Shown here in pieces: positions 1 through 10,787 of a stretch of 64,000 bases of DNA. A program made the translations under genes and the position numbers. The notes beneath the pieces are model-generated. The model ran no database searches, was not told the DNA's origin, and was given only the letters and a program-made list of their open reading frames with translations. Origin of the DNA: Hysterangium stoloniferum (taxonomy: Eukaryota; Basidiomycota; Agaricomycetes; Hysterangiales; Hysterangiaceae); the NCBI GenBank assembly GCA_015178975.1, contig WHVD01000009.1, forward strand, positions 1,116,001 to 1,180,000, in the 5' to 3' direction. Within the stretch, counting starts at the first letter, position 1, and the number at the start of each line of letters is the position of its first letter.

Positions 1-449
1 GCGGATCGGCGGGATGCTACTGCAGACAATTGAGAAGCATCGAGTTTAGACGGTGATTGTGCTGTTGGCTCCAAGGCGTTCTTAGGCTCGGTACTATCTG
101 AATCAGTATCGGAATAAATAATGATCGTGGAAAAAGAGCGGTGGGTGTTGGTAGATAAGGACTTGAGAGCAGATTGTGACTGTCCATCTCGGCGTCGTGC
201 ATCGAGCTCAATTAATCCAGCGCGTCGCCTTTCGGGAATTGGTAGTGGGAAAACACCCGTAGCGGTATCACTAAACATTGAACACGAGTCATAATCCAAA
301 ATCTCTTCATATGAGTCGCGGGAGAACGAGTGGCCCTGGGGAGCTGCCTCAGGATCCTCAATCTCATCCGTACTGGGAGTATCCGGCGTCCAACCAAGAG
401 GCATAAATGCAACAGGGATTCGTGGTCGTCGAGCTCTCATAATAGACAT
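1..449 (-). CDS. 5' end of a hypothetical protein gene, running off the left edge
   Basis: An ATG at 449-447 opens a frame of 149 codons on the minus strand that has no stop before the window edge. The predicted N-terminus begins MSIMRARRPRIPVAFMPLGW and continues as a Ser/Thr/Asp-rich, low-hydrophobicity stretch with an acidic SDTDSDS-type run near residue 125. I see no signal peptide, membrane segment or recognised domain, and I do not recognise the protein. An unbroken frame of this length with balanced codon use argues for real coding sequence. The region upstream of the start (450-800) is non-coding and includes an A/T-rich tract around 595-620. A first exon further upstream cannot be excluded. 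Confidence 0.6.
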   Translation of the reverse strand, partial: MSIMRARRPRIPVAFMPLGWTPDTPSTDEIEDPEAAPQGHSFSRDSYEEILDYDSCSMFSDTATGVFPLPIPERRRAGLIELDARRRDGQSQSALKSLSTNTHRSFSTIIIYSDTDSDSTEPKNALEPTAQSPSKLDASQLSAVASRRS

Positions 450-815
450 AGTCAAAAGTTAATGAATGCTGTCACATATGATCTCTGTCTTTATTGTAAA
501 CATTCGCGCTTTGTCACGGTGGATAGGAGACACGGAAGCAGATTCGCACTTAATTATTGCTGACAACAATGGGTTTCTTTTTAACAGATTCTGATTATTT
601 TTTTTCCATTTGAATATATGAAAGCGGATGTATTTTTAGGTGGAAAGCGGAAGTGAAATGGCTACTCTGTGTCTCTTCCTCCTCCCCACTGAGTGGTTGT
701 TCACTTGCAACAAAGTTCTTGCGCTCGTGTCCCACAGCCTGTTGGCATAACCTCATTTTCCTGACCTAAGAGTCATAGACTGTCCCTATCTCACTCTCCT
801 ACTACTAAAACCCCT

Positions 816-1535
816 ATGTCTACATCAGGCCCAACCACCCCTGAACCGCTCGCAGCACGGCCAATAAATAGGAGTACTACAGCCTCCGCGAAAAGGGTCA
901 CCAACTACGGCGCGTTAATCTCTAGGCAACGGCATGCTTGCATGCGGGGCGATGTGGACTTCGATTGGCGGGACGTAGAGGGAGTCAGTGATCACGCGAA
1001 TTCGGACGGACGGGGACATCCTGAGGAGCTGAAGATGGAGCAAAACCACAATATACGAAGTGGAAGCAGGTTCTAATGCCATTAACACATATCCGGAACT
1101 TGAAAAGCAACATCGCTTGTTGGTGGAGAACAAGGAGGCGCTGGAACACGGACTCGCGGAAAATGTAATGCATGGCTATTCCAGTTGTTAAGAAATAGAA
1201 GATAAGGCTGCAAAAGAAAGTGAACCTTCGTCGCTCGGTGTTTCCAGAAAAGTGATCCCAAATCATGGAGTCTTCTCGGTCCTCTCATCTTCCTCGGTGA
1301 CGCAAAACGAAGCCCACTAGGCGACACCAGCATGAGACCAGAAGTATCTCGAGCGGCAAAAGGAACGTGAAAGACAAGCGATAGAGTTGGAATTGGTGAG
1401 GACACTGGAGTCCTGAAGCTACGTGTGAAAGCGTGGAGAATGTATAAAGCACATTGGGAGAATGTTGACGAGTTTGACGTGGAAGAGAATTGCATTGGAA
1501 GATATACTGTGGCCCGCTGTGCACGCCGCATTCAT
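816..1535 (+). pseudogene. Decayed coiled-coil-like coding remnant
   Basis: A frame starting at an ATG (816) encodes 86 residues beginning MSTSGPTTPEPLAARP and stops at 1076. Just past a frame change, around 1060-1190, a second open stretch reads like a charged heptad-rich helix (PELEKQHRLLVENKEALEHG). Around 1345-1400 a third stretch (RQKERERQAIELELVRTLES) is also helix-like. These pieces lie in different frames, are separated by stops, and I could not join them with convincing introns. The likeliest reading is a degenerated gene. Small introns that I failed to place are the alternative. The family is not recognised. Confidence 0.3.
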
Positions 1536-1601
1536 AACTAGGTCTTCACTACCACTACTATTAACTTCTGTAGTCGTTTTCGATATTTACATAATCGAAA
1601 A

Positions 1602-1670
1602 GGCCATAAAGTAGTGTCACGGTGCACTATTACTTTATCACCCAAAGAAGTTCGAATCCCGGTTGTGTGT
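1602..1670 (+). tRNA. tRNA-like sequence, probably a tRNA pseudogene
   Basis: The stretch contains an A-box-like GTAGTGTCACGGT at 1611-1623 and a perfect B-box-like GTTCGAATCCC at 1650-1660. It is followed closely by T-rich runs (1671 onward) that could end pol III transcription. The arrangement resembles a tRNA of the Glu/Asp type. However, the T-stem 5' side (AGAAG) does not pair with CCCGG, the anticodon loop is irregular and the acceptor stem does not close. I read it as a decayed tRNA or a tRNA-derived SINE head rather than a functional tRNA. Confidence 0.3.
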
Positions 1671-1689
1671 TTCTTTTCTTTTCTTTTAA

Positions 1690-3600
1690 AAAAAGGCATA
1701 GTTCTCGGTATTCGTCATAAAGCAATATAACTGAGTATTCCTGGCATAGAAGAGTGGAATCAGTTAACACCAGGATAGTGGGAATATATTAAACTCACAT
1801 TAAATTCACCTAATAGTGACGGGTACCTTCTTGGCCTTGAGGTTCCATTGCTGCCCTTAGCGATCTGACTTGAGGTCTGGATAACAAAGGGGTAGACAAG
1901 AGTATTCTGGTCACTCCAGCCGGCTAACACCGAATCCGTGCTATGTTTTTACACATGGCATTCTCATAGATAAAGTTCTTATTGTTCATTTCCCCGTTTT
2001 TGGTACTTGTGCTTGGTTGGGGTAGGTCTGGAGGGACTCGCGTCATGGGACACACGGGAGTAACATCACCATTCCCATGTACAAATCAAGAGTATTGTAA
2101 ACATAGTACCTTTTTCGGAGAAATAATTAGAAGGGATTGAAGTATTATCTCAAAAATGTCACTACAATTTCCTTAAATATACATTAAAAAAGTAGCGAAT
2201 AAGTAGGGTCTTCTGCTTAATTTCACGCTTACTTTACTTAATGGGCAGTCACCATGATAAGGAAACATCAAGTTAGTTTAAGTCAATCTTGGACCCTCCT
2301 GATGGATCGAGTCATAATTGTAACTATTAGGAAGTTCCATAATATTTCTACATCTTCTGGGCCACCGTGCATTGAATAATCTTCCATAAGGTTGAAAATG
2401 AATGATTAAACTCCATATTTACCATATGTTTTAAGGACAACGCAGGGTGCAACTTGACAGACTTCAAACGGATTTAAAAGAAAGAAGAAATCAGCGAAAC
2501 GACTGGGCGAAGGGTAGCGAGAGCATATGAGGGACTTCCGTCGCCTTCAATGAACGTAATGTGAAATCGCAAAGTCGCAGATGCCCATCGCCTCCAAGGA
2601 GCAAATTGGTTGACTGATTTATTCCTTACTCGGCGGCTCGTGTGGTCGTGCAACAAGAAACAATATTGCCAATCCATAAATGGCGTTTAAGCTTTCTTGA
2701 GAAGTAAGAATATGCTAGCAGTGAAGACCAGGCTCGAGAAAATCTGAGGGTTTTATAGCCATTTTGAAAGGCATTATATGATCCGAGGAGGGTCGTTATC
2801 AGAAATAGGACTCCACAACGGAGACAACGTTGTTTCCGACAAAGAGCGTTATTTCAAGCACACGTTCTACACAGAGCACAACCCGCCACAGACTAACCGT
2901 CGAAGTCGAGTGACTCACTGACCATCAAGCATAGAAGGGTGTCGATCTCTGCATAGATCTAGTTGTTGTTTTAGAGGCTTATGCCGCAGAGCCTGCACAG
3001 AGTAATTGTTCTGTGTGGATGGAACACTTTCATATAACGTATAAATAGATTAGCACTCCTGTACTTTGTCTGTTTTCCTCCTGCGAGCTACGAAGGTCAA
3101 ACGGAATATATTGTTTGATTTTGCTATTATGAGGCTCGAGAGTTCATTTCAACACTAATGACCGGCGAGCCTCAGGGAGAGCTATCACAAGTCATTTATT
3201 ATGTGTAGGTCGGGGCTGGGCCTCTGTCGTGGCATGATTATATTTTTCCTTTGACCAAATGTGTCTGCAAGTCGTTTGTGGCGTCTCCATGTCAGACGCG
3301 GAATCATGTTCGGTTTGTTCAAGAGACTTCTTATCGACCGCGCGCAATGTGTGAAGTATTGTTAATTTAGACGCAATCGCCGTCGCTTGTATTTTCCGCA
3401 GTATACGAAAAAGTGTATGACCATTTCGCCCTCTCCCAGACTTGTGCTGCATTACAATGCATTTGGGTGAAACGATCTTCCCGATTTTGGATATATACTT
3501 GTTGGGTGATGCTTGTCCCGCCCTGAGTTCTCTTATAATGACCGGTTGACCTCAGATTAACGCTTTCCTAATGACGACTCGAACATTACGCGGAGGAGGC
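1690..3600. other. Non-coding stretch with no supported gene
   Basis: Only short frames are present, without splice patterns or protein-like composition. The longest (3,192-3,452, minus) is low complexity and unsupported. No repeat family could be assigned by eye. Confidence 0.5.
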
Positions 3601-3607
3601 AATGGTT

Positions 3608-4290
3608 ACACTACAGAATATTACAGCTGTTTCGAAGATCAATAAAAAAATTCCGCTTTGGATCTCAAAAGTAATTGCCATGTAACTCCATAACAAGAGG
3701 GAAATAAGACATGATACTTTGTATTTAATATATCTTTATATGGGGCAATCTGTTCCTGTATGCAAAATATCTTATAAACTACTATTTAAAATTTGGACCT
3801 CTGTACAAGAATCAGCTCCCCTGCCACAATTACACACCTTTTGGTCTGAATATTGGCTTGGATGATCTTATATACTATATATAAATTTCTAACAATGATT
3901 AGAGGCTTATATGATGCTAATATCAGTAGTATAGAATGCTTACACCAGCCCTGCATACAAGTGTGCCCTTTCACTACGATTTGTGCTACACAACCCTCTA
4001 ATCTTTTTTTAGACATTTAGATATGATATATAAGTTCGTGAAAACCGAGATTTGGGCCCAAAAGGGGTGAAGTTGTGGCAGGGGAGCTGATTTTTGCAGA
4101 GGTTCAAATTTTAATAATAGTTTATAAGACATTTTGCATACAGCAATATATTGCTCCGTATATAAATATTTTAAATACAAAGTGTCATATCTTATTTCCC
4201 TCTTGTCATGGAATTACATGGTATTACTTTTGAGATCCAAAATGGAATTTCTTTATTGATTTTCAAACTCTGCACTATGTATTCAAAACA
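3608..4290. repeat. Large imperfect inverted repeat (about 300-bp arms) of LTR pieces
   Basis: The sequence at about 3,608-3,907 reappears as its reverse complement at about 3,992-4,290, with a spacer of about 84 bp. Shared landmarks in both arms include GATCTCAAAAGTAAT, CAAGAGGGAAATAAG, ATCAGCTCCCCTGCCACAA and GATTAGAGG at the inner edge. The left arm lacks about 26 bp present in the right arm near its outer end. Similarity is roughly 80-85% by eye. The right arm continues outward to a CCTAACA terminus at 4,557, which is the end sequence of the LTR family seen elsewhere. The structure therefore looks like two LTR copies in tail-to-tail orientation. Confidence 0.75.
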
Positions 4291-4557
4291 GCTGCAATAT
4301 GACAAATATATACAGTGAAAACACAATGAATATACAAAACAATAGGAGTTTAGGAAAGTGAGTAACACAATGGAATGATGCAAGGAATAACAAAAGGCTG
4401 TTGGAATGGAAATGGAGAAGCATGGCCAAAAAGGAAACTGCTTGAAGATGAGTTATTAGGACACCATCATTAGGAACACTGGTATTGGAGGGACTGAAGG
4501 GCAGGTAGCAGGGAGGTGAATACTACAAGTGGGGTCCCAAAAAGGTGGTTCCTAACA
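3992..4557 (-). mobile_element. Solo LTR or LTR fragment, reverse orientation
   Basis: On the minus strand this begins TGTTAGGAACCACC at 4,557, matching the TGTTAGGAC start of the solo LTRs inside the Helitron. It continues with an LTR-like body carrying AATAAA near 4,250. Its first 300 bp resemble 27,323-27,600 (shared TGTAGTATTCACC and AATGATGGTGTCCT). No TSD was identified at the inner end. Confidence 0.5.
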
Positions 4558-4869
4558 CACAGATTGTGCAATACCTAAACATCCAAATTGCCCCTCCCTT
4601 TTTTAGTGACCTGTCACAGACATGTTCACAAATAAAATTTTCTAAAATATACTTTAGATGTTATTACATATTTCAATGGTTTCAAAATTCTGATAAAACA
4701 AAAAATAAAGGTGTAATTCAAGAAGTAGAAAAAAAAGAAAACTTTGTTTTTAAACATTTTAATAAAATTTTCCAGTTGATTGCAAATTTTTAACTTTCCA
4801 CAGCACCATGTCACACTGTGGGCCCCAGATCCTACCATATCAGCACTTATCTCTCTTTTACAAGAGAGC

Positions 4870-5295
4870 CCATCAACAGGACTCCAACCAGATATCCCAG
4901 ACCCCCTAGATGCTTGAAGATCGTTGTCCCAATCTGTTCCTGAGCCTGTTTGACATCTGGTTTATTATGTCCCCTTGTGTTTATTCCTATTCCATCCCAA
5001 TCCTTATCCTGAGTATAATAAACCCTGCATTGCTCTTATCTGTCCATTTAGTCTCTTTGTCTCACCAGATTGATAGATAGTACAATCACTATTAGTTCTA
5101 TATAGTCTAGGATCCATTTTTACTTACAATCTGATCAGAAAATCAATTTAGTACCAACTTAGCACTGACTTAGTATTCTACCTATCTACCAGTACTAATA
5201 CCTACTTGTCTTTATCAACTTTGCATTTGGAGCCCCTGGGTTTTCTGTACTCCCCCCCCTCTTCATCTGAAATTGGACCCAAAAATTGTGCCAGG
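4870..5295 (+). mobile_element. Degraded LTR fragment
   Basis: The stretch shares landmarks with the 3' half of the solo LTR at 7,770-8,664, such as ACAATCTGATCAGAAAATCAA (5,123; compare 8,280) and a TGGGTTT...GAAATTGGAC block. A TGTTAGGATC start-like sequence follows at 5,287. The mix of pieces suggests nested or decayed LTRs rather than one intact copy. Confidence 0.45.
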
Positions 5296-5634
5296 TGTTA
5301 GGATCTAAAAAAGGGATGATTTCAGAGGTCCAAAAATAGTGAATCATACTAATCAGGAGGTCCAATTCTATAGGGCAAAGTGGAGCTTGGCTTCAATGTA
5401 CATATGTGTTGTGCCCTTGCATAAACTGTTAGGGTGCTCTGGTATTTCAAACAGAGTGGATAGTATGATAAAAGCTAAAGACAACACTTAGCTCAATTGA
5501 CTGGAAGGCTGAAAATACTAAGAGTTGTAGAGTGAAGAGTATTAAGAGGAATGTCAGAGGTCTTAAACAAAAGGGGGGTAGTCTAGGTCAAGCTTCAAAC
5601 TAAAGAACTGTAGTATACATACATACATGTCCAA
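5296..5634. other. Repeat-derived non-coding stretch before the Helitron reading frame
   Basis: It contains a reverse-oriented LTR landmark (GTGGAGCTTGGCTTCAATGT at about 5,381) that recurs, reverse-complemented, near 16,340. No gene is seen. The Helitron's 5' TC terminus should lie here or slightly upstream, but I could not place it. Confidence 0.35.
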
Positions 5635-7769
5635 TTGGCAAATGGACCACAGCTTGCATCAACATCTAGACACAATCCTGCTGCATTGCAACCTCCTGCT
5701 GAAGTAGGCAGGGCAGCAGTGGAAGCATTGTTTGCTCAGGCTGCTCTGAACCCTGCACCTCCCCCTCCTAATTGTAGAAGGAGACAGGTTGCTACTACAC
5801 AAGCTCAGGCAGCTGCCCCTCCATTACAATAGGCACCCTCCCATATTATTCCTGCTCCTCCTATCTTACCTGTAGACAATGTTCCTATTCCTGCTATTGT
5901 TCCTATACCAATGGATGAGGATGCATTACCATTACCACATATTCCTGAGCCTGCTGAACCAGACCCCCTTGGGTCACTCCCTCTGGCCAGGTGCCCAATT
6001 GATGAGAACAATGCACAGATGCAACCACATTATCTGGGAACAATGACTGTAAAGTGTTCAAAATGCAATGCACTACATTGGATGGCAGAGCATCTTCACA
6101 ATTCCTCTAATAACAATCCTCTTTTTGGAGATTGTTGTCTATCTGGAAAGATCAGATTACCTATACTTGAAGATGTCCCTCAACCATTATGTCATCTACT
6201 AGAGAATCCTGAAGATGCTGATTCTAAAGAGTTTCATAAAAATATCTGGGCATATAATTCTGCTTTAGCATTTATTTCCCTGGATGCTACAATGGACAGG
6301 TCATTGCTTGATGGGGAATGTGGTCCTTATGTCTTTAAGCTCCATGGGGAACTTAGACATAATCATGGTGCTCTGATTCCTAATGAGGGTCAGACTCCTT
6401 CCTATGCTCAGTTCTACTTTTATGAAGCAGATGTTGCATTAGAGCATAGGTATGCACATAACCAGGACAAAAGAATCAATGCTACAGTACAACCCTTTCT
6501 GGATTACAGGATATGATGTTAGAATTTAATCCTTTTGTTCACATCTATAAACAAGCCATGACATGTCTGAGAGACCAACCAATCACTCCTCAGCTCCAGG
6601 TCAGGCTGACATATAAGGCTCATACAGATCCAAGGCAATACAACATTCCAACAGGGGATGAGTTGGCAGTCATTCTCCCAGGGGATGGTACTTCTACTGA
6701 TAGAAGAGACATTGTGCTTAATTTTCGGGTAGAGAATTTAGAAGAATCTTTGAAACTAATCCTTTGTATGCTCCACTCCATTATGTACTATTCTTTCCAA
6801 GAGGAGAGTGAGGCTGGAGCTGGGATATTCCCTATGCAAATGAACCACTCCTTGCTGAGATAGTCCCAGCCCCAGCAGCCATTGAGGAGATTGCTCCACA
6901 GCCAGAAGTTCTTGAACCAGCTCCTGAGGAGATAGTACCTGACTTGCCAGAGGTAGTGATTCCTCAACCTGAAGTAGTTCCCCAAGTTGTACCTCTCCCA
7001 CCTGAGCAAATAGATATTCCATTTAATGATGCTATACCACCTCCTGAGCCAGCTATGGAGCAGATGAGGTGCAAGGAATTACTGAAGGACTTGAATCTGA
7101 ACAAGTGACAGAGAATAGACAGAAGAAAAAGCAGACAAAAGTCTCCTAGATAAAGTATTATGCTTATCAACTCTTTTAAAGAATTGGTGAAGCAACTACA
7201 ATTCTGAGGGGTGGAAAACTGCTTCAGCAATACATTGTAGATGCATGGGCAGTAGCAGATCAAAGCAGGCTATCATGGATAAGACACAATCAAGGCACTT
7301 TACAAGCTGAAATGTACCATCAGGTAGTTGATGCCTTCACAGTACAGGATGATAACCAGCAACCTGAAAGCCAAATGAAATTGGAAGTAGATTTATACTG
7401 CCAGCAACCTTCCAAGGTAGCAGTCAGGATATGATGGAAAATTTGCAAAATTCACTGGCTATATCATGCAAATATGGCAATGCAAGCATTTTTATTACTA
7501 TGGCAGCCAATCCCAAATGGAGGGAAATAACTGAAGCACTTCTTCCAGAGCAAACTGCAGCTAATTGCCCAGATATAGTGTCATGTGTTTTTGCATTGAA
7601 AAAGGCACACTTGCTTCAGCTCATTATGAAGAAAAATTACCTTGGCAAAACAGTTGCCTGGTCCATACCATTGAATTTCAGAAGTGTGGACTCCCTCATA
7701 TGCATTTGCTCATATGGTTTGAAGAGGGGGCAAAACTTCGGACTCCTGCAGAAGTTGATTCTATGGTAT
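5635..7769 (+). pseudogene. Helitron Rep-helicase, N-terminal part and HUH half of Rep (broken)
   Basis: After a Pro/Ala/Gln-rich lead, the frame at 5,911-6,516 encodes the conserved fungal Helitron N-terminal region (a CxxC pair at CSKCNALHW, then FGDCCLSGKI and GPYVFKLHGELRHNHGALIP). Frames at 6,513-6,863 and 7,431-7,775 continue it. The Rep catalytic HUH motif is intact as GLPHMHLLIW, with His-Met-His at 7,697-7,705. In HUH nucleases these two His residues bind the divalent metal. At least four frame breaks separate the pieces. The coding sequence is interrupted at 7,770 by a solo LTR and resumes at 8,665. Confidence 0.8.
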
Positions 7770-8664
7770 TGTTAGGACTGGAAAACCCACCAGGCTCTGG
7801 ACCCCATCCTACATGCACCCAACTTGCTATACCAAGTTACAGCTAAACCAGAAAACCTGCTGGGACCCAGATGTCAAGCCTGTCTACACCTGACCCTCTG
7901 TGTCTCATGCATCAGTCATCGGACTCCACTGGGACCTATGCATGTATAGCCTGTCTATGCCTGACCCCCTGTGTCTTGCACATCAGTCACTGGACCCCGC
8001 TGGGACCTGTGCACATCAAAGCCTGTCTATGTCTGACTCTGTTCCACACACCAGTCACCAGGCTCCACCTGGATAACCCAACAACTCTCTAACTGAGCCC
8101 TGTTCCCATTATGGTCTAATGACCTGTCATGTTTTGGACTCTGCCTCCATTCTGTTCTGCCCCTAATACCTAATTTGGTATTTACTTACCTCATTTCATG
8201 ATTACTTGTTTGGATCTCATTATTACCAGATTTGTTGCATACATTCTACAGTCTTATAAACTAGCTAATGTTGTACATACAATCTGGTCAGAAAATCAAC
8301 TAAGTTTTCAGATGAAGTCCTTCCCCAGTTACTTAGCATATACCTGCTCCATCCCCATTTCACAACCCTATTGACCTTGTCGGAGCCCATGGGCTTTCTG
8401 ACTGGTCTCCACTCCACTCCCATCTCACATATAACAACACTCGCTTGACCTCATCAGAGCCCATGGGCTTCCCAACTGGTCTTTTGACCTATCAACCCTC
8501 AACCTATCAACTACACCAGGACTCCCTGGGTTTCCCGTCCACCTGTTTGAAATTGGACACTATGATCTTGTGAGGGTGCAGCCTATAAGCTGAAGCCAAG
8601 TCCTACTGGAATATCCGCAGGTTTCTCTGGAAAACCTCTGCTAAGCTCTGCATGCATCTTAACA
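7770..8664 (+). mobile_element. Solo LTR inserted in the Helitron Rep domain
   Basis: The insert begins TGTTAGGACTGG and ends CATCTTAACA, so its termini are the inverted repeat TGTTA/TAACA expected of LTRs. It is flanked by a 5-bp TSD with one mismatch (GGTAT at 7,765-7,769; GATAT at 8,665-8,669). Removing it and one TSD copy leaves the Helitron frame continuous (VDSM|V|SAEF), which fixes the borders. It carries no coding sequence. It belongs to the same family as 9,923-10,787. Confidence 0.85.
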
Positions 8665-9922
8665 GATATCTGCAGAGTTTCCAGATCAAGAGGAGCAACC
8701 AAAGCTTTACAAGTTGGTATTTGAGCTCATGACTCATGTATGTGGTGAAAAATGTATCAAAGATAACAAATGCACAAATCATTTTACCAAGCCCTTTCAT
8801 GAATCTACAAGTATAAATGAAGATGGCTATTCAAAGTACCATTGTAGAAATGATGGCAGAAAACATAAAGTCAGAGGTTATGAGCTAGACAATTGACGTG
8901 TTGTCCCTTACTGTGCTGCCCTTCTTCTCATTCTGGAATGTCATATCAGTGTTGAGATGACTTTTAATTTTTGCTCCATTAAATATATTCACAAGTATAT
9001 ATACAAAGGACATGATCATACAACAATGGAGTTTGGAAAGAACAAGGATGAAATTCAACAATATATTGATGCCTGCTATGTCAGTGCACATGAAGCATTT
9101 TGGAGACTTTTGGAAAGTGAGATACATACTCAAATACCTGCTGTTATAGCCCTCCCTGTACATTTAGAGAATCAATAGTCAGTTATCCTTGATGGCATGG
9201 AAGGTCCAGAAGAGGCTTTGGATGCTGCCCATTGTTCCAAGACCAAGTTGATGGCATACTTTGAGGCCAATGCTAAAAATGCAATAGGCCTTAATGGTAG
9301 AGCAGCCAATTCGCTTCACTATGTTGAGTTTCCAGGAATTTTCACATGGAATTCAAAAAAAAAAAAAAAACAGAAAATGGAATACAAGGAAAAGAGGATT
9401 TGCCATTGGATGTATTCATTTTGCAGGACCCTCAAGTGGTCCAAGGTTCTTCTTACAGACTTTACACACAGTTGTCAAGGGGGCAACTTCTTTTGAAGAT
9501 CTCAGGACCTATGAAGGACAGGTCTATCCTTCATTCCAAACAGCCTGCATGGCATGTGGTCTACTTGAAGATGATAAAGAATGGAAGTTGTGTCTTCAAG
9601 AGGCAAAGGCTATGCAGACTGGATCTCAATTAAGGAGACTGTTTGCTATGATTCTCAGCCAATGCTTTCCTTCTGATCCAGCTGCACTCTGGCATGAATT
9701 CGAAGCAGACATTTGTGATGACTTGGAATACTTTCTTCAGACACATCTTAATGAGCCAAACCTATCTGCTGAGACAGTCTATGACTTTGGCCTCTTTAAG
9801 CTTGATGAAATTCTTTGTACATGTGGGAAACCACTCTCAGAGTATCCTCATATGCCTCAATTACAGACCCATGGGAAGACAGAGTGGTAAATTGATTCAT
9901 CAATGAACAGAGGGCTTATAAC
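8665..9922 (+). pseudogene. Helitron Rep, Y2 half, and linker to the helicase (broken)
   Basis: Coding resumes with FPDQEEQPKLYKLVFELM and continues through PAVIALPVHLE and the segment 9,502-9,890. The paired Rep tyrosines are preserved in IKYIHKYIYKG (Y codons at 8,984 and 8,996, spacing Y-x3-Y). In Helitrons these residues attack and carry the DNA strand. Stops occur at 8,894 and 9,176, and a 12-A run near 9,358 lies close to a frame change. The coding part is cut at 9,922 by the second solo LTR. Confidence 0.75.
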
Positions 9923-10787
9923 TGTTAAGTTCCAAACTGATAAGTTCTGAGGATCTCCAGTGCCATGGGGTTTCTGGTAATATTCCAAACACTTTCCAGG
10001 AATGTACCATGGAGTCCCGGGGTAATAGTCCAGGGAGTTTCCAGGGATTAGTACAAGGAGTATCAGAATAATTACTGGAGCACTGGGATGGACTTGGCTT
10101 CAGCTTATGTGCTGCACCCTTGTACACTCATTTGGGTGTCCATATTTTGAGCTGATGGAACACCTACAAGGAATATGTAGATTCCGGAGTTCCTGTGGGA
10201 GTTCCGGGAATCAAGCATGTAGACAGACAAGAGGAGTAGAGACTGGATCAGGACATATTCAGGGTGTAACTAGTTCAAGATTGAAACTGGATTGTAAAGT
10301 ACATGAGTATGGGAGACTATATAGACTTTGAATTATATGCAATACCAAATATGGTAATAATGAGGTGCAAAACAAGTAAACATAAAATGAGACGAGCAAA
10401 TACCAAACTAGGTATTAGGGACAGAACTGAATGGGAGTGGGGTCCAAAACATGACAGGTCATTTAACCATAATGGGAGCAGGTTCTATGCTCTGTTAGAG
10501 GGGTTCCGGGAGTCTGGTTGGAGTCTGGTGATGGGAACAGAGAGTCGGGTATAAACAGGTTGACATGTGGGTCCAATGGAGTCCAACAACTGGTACATGA
10601 GACACAGTGTTGGATATAGACAGGTTGATGTGTTGGTCCAGCAGAGTCTGACGACTGGTGCATATAGGGTGATGTGCAGGTCCCGGTGGGTACTCTGGTT
10701 GTAACTGTACCGTGGGTACAATATAGAGAGTCAGGTGCATACATATAAGGTGGGGTCCAGGTCCTGGTGGGTTTTCTGGTCCTAACA
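9923..10787 (-). mobile_element. Solo LTR inserted in the Helitron, reverse orientation
   Basis: Read on the minus strand it begins TGTTAGGACCAG at 10,787 and ends CTTAACA at 9,923. It is flanked by a perfect 5-bp TSD, ATAAC (9,918-9,922 and 10,788-10,792). Excising it joins ...EQRAYN to QATEKIKAD in frame, confirming the borders. It is the same family as the LTR at 7,770 but in the opposite orientation, with several blocks clearly alignable (for example CCTGTCATGTTTTGGAC). Confidence 0.88.

Noticed and set aside
3192-3452. Minus-strand 86-codon ORF
   Set aside because: Low-complexity polar composition, isolated, no splice sites or motif. Likely chance.
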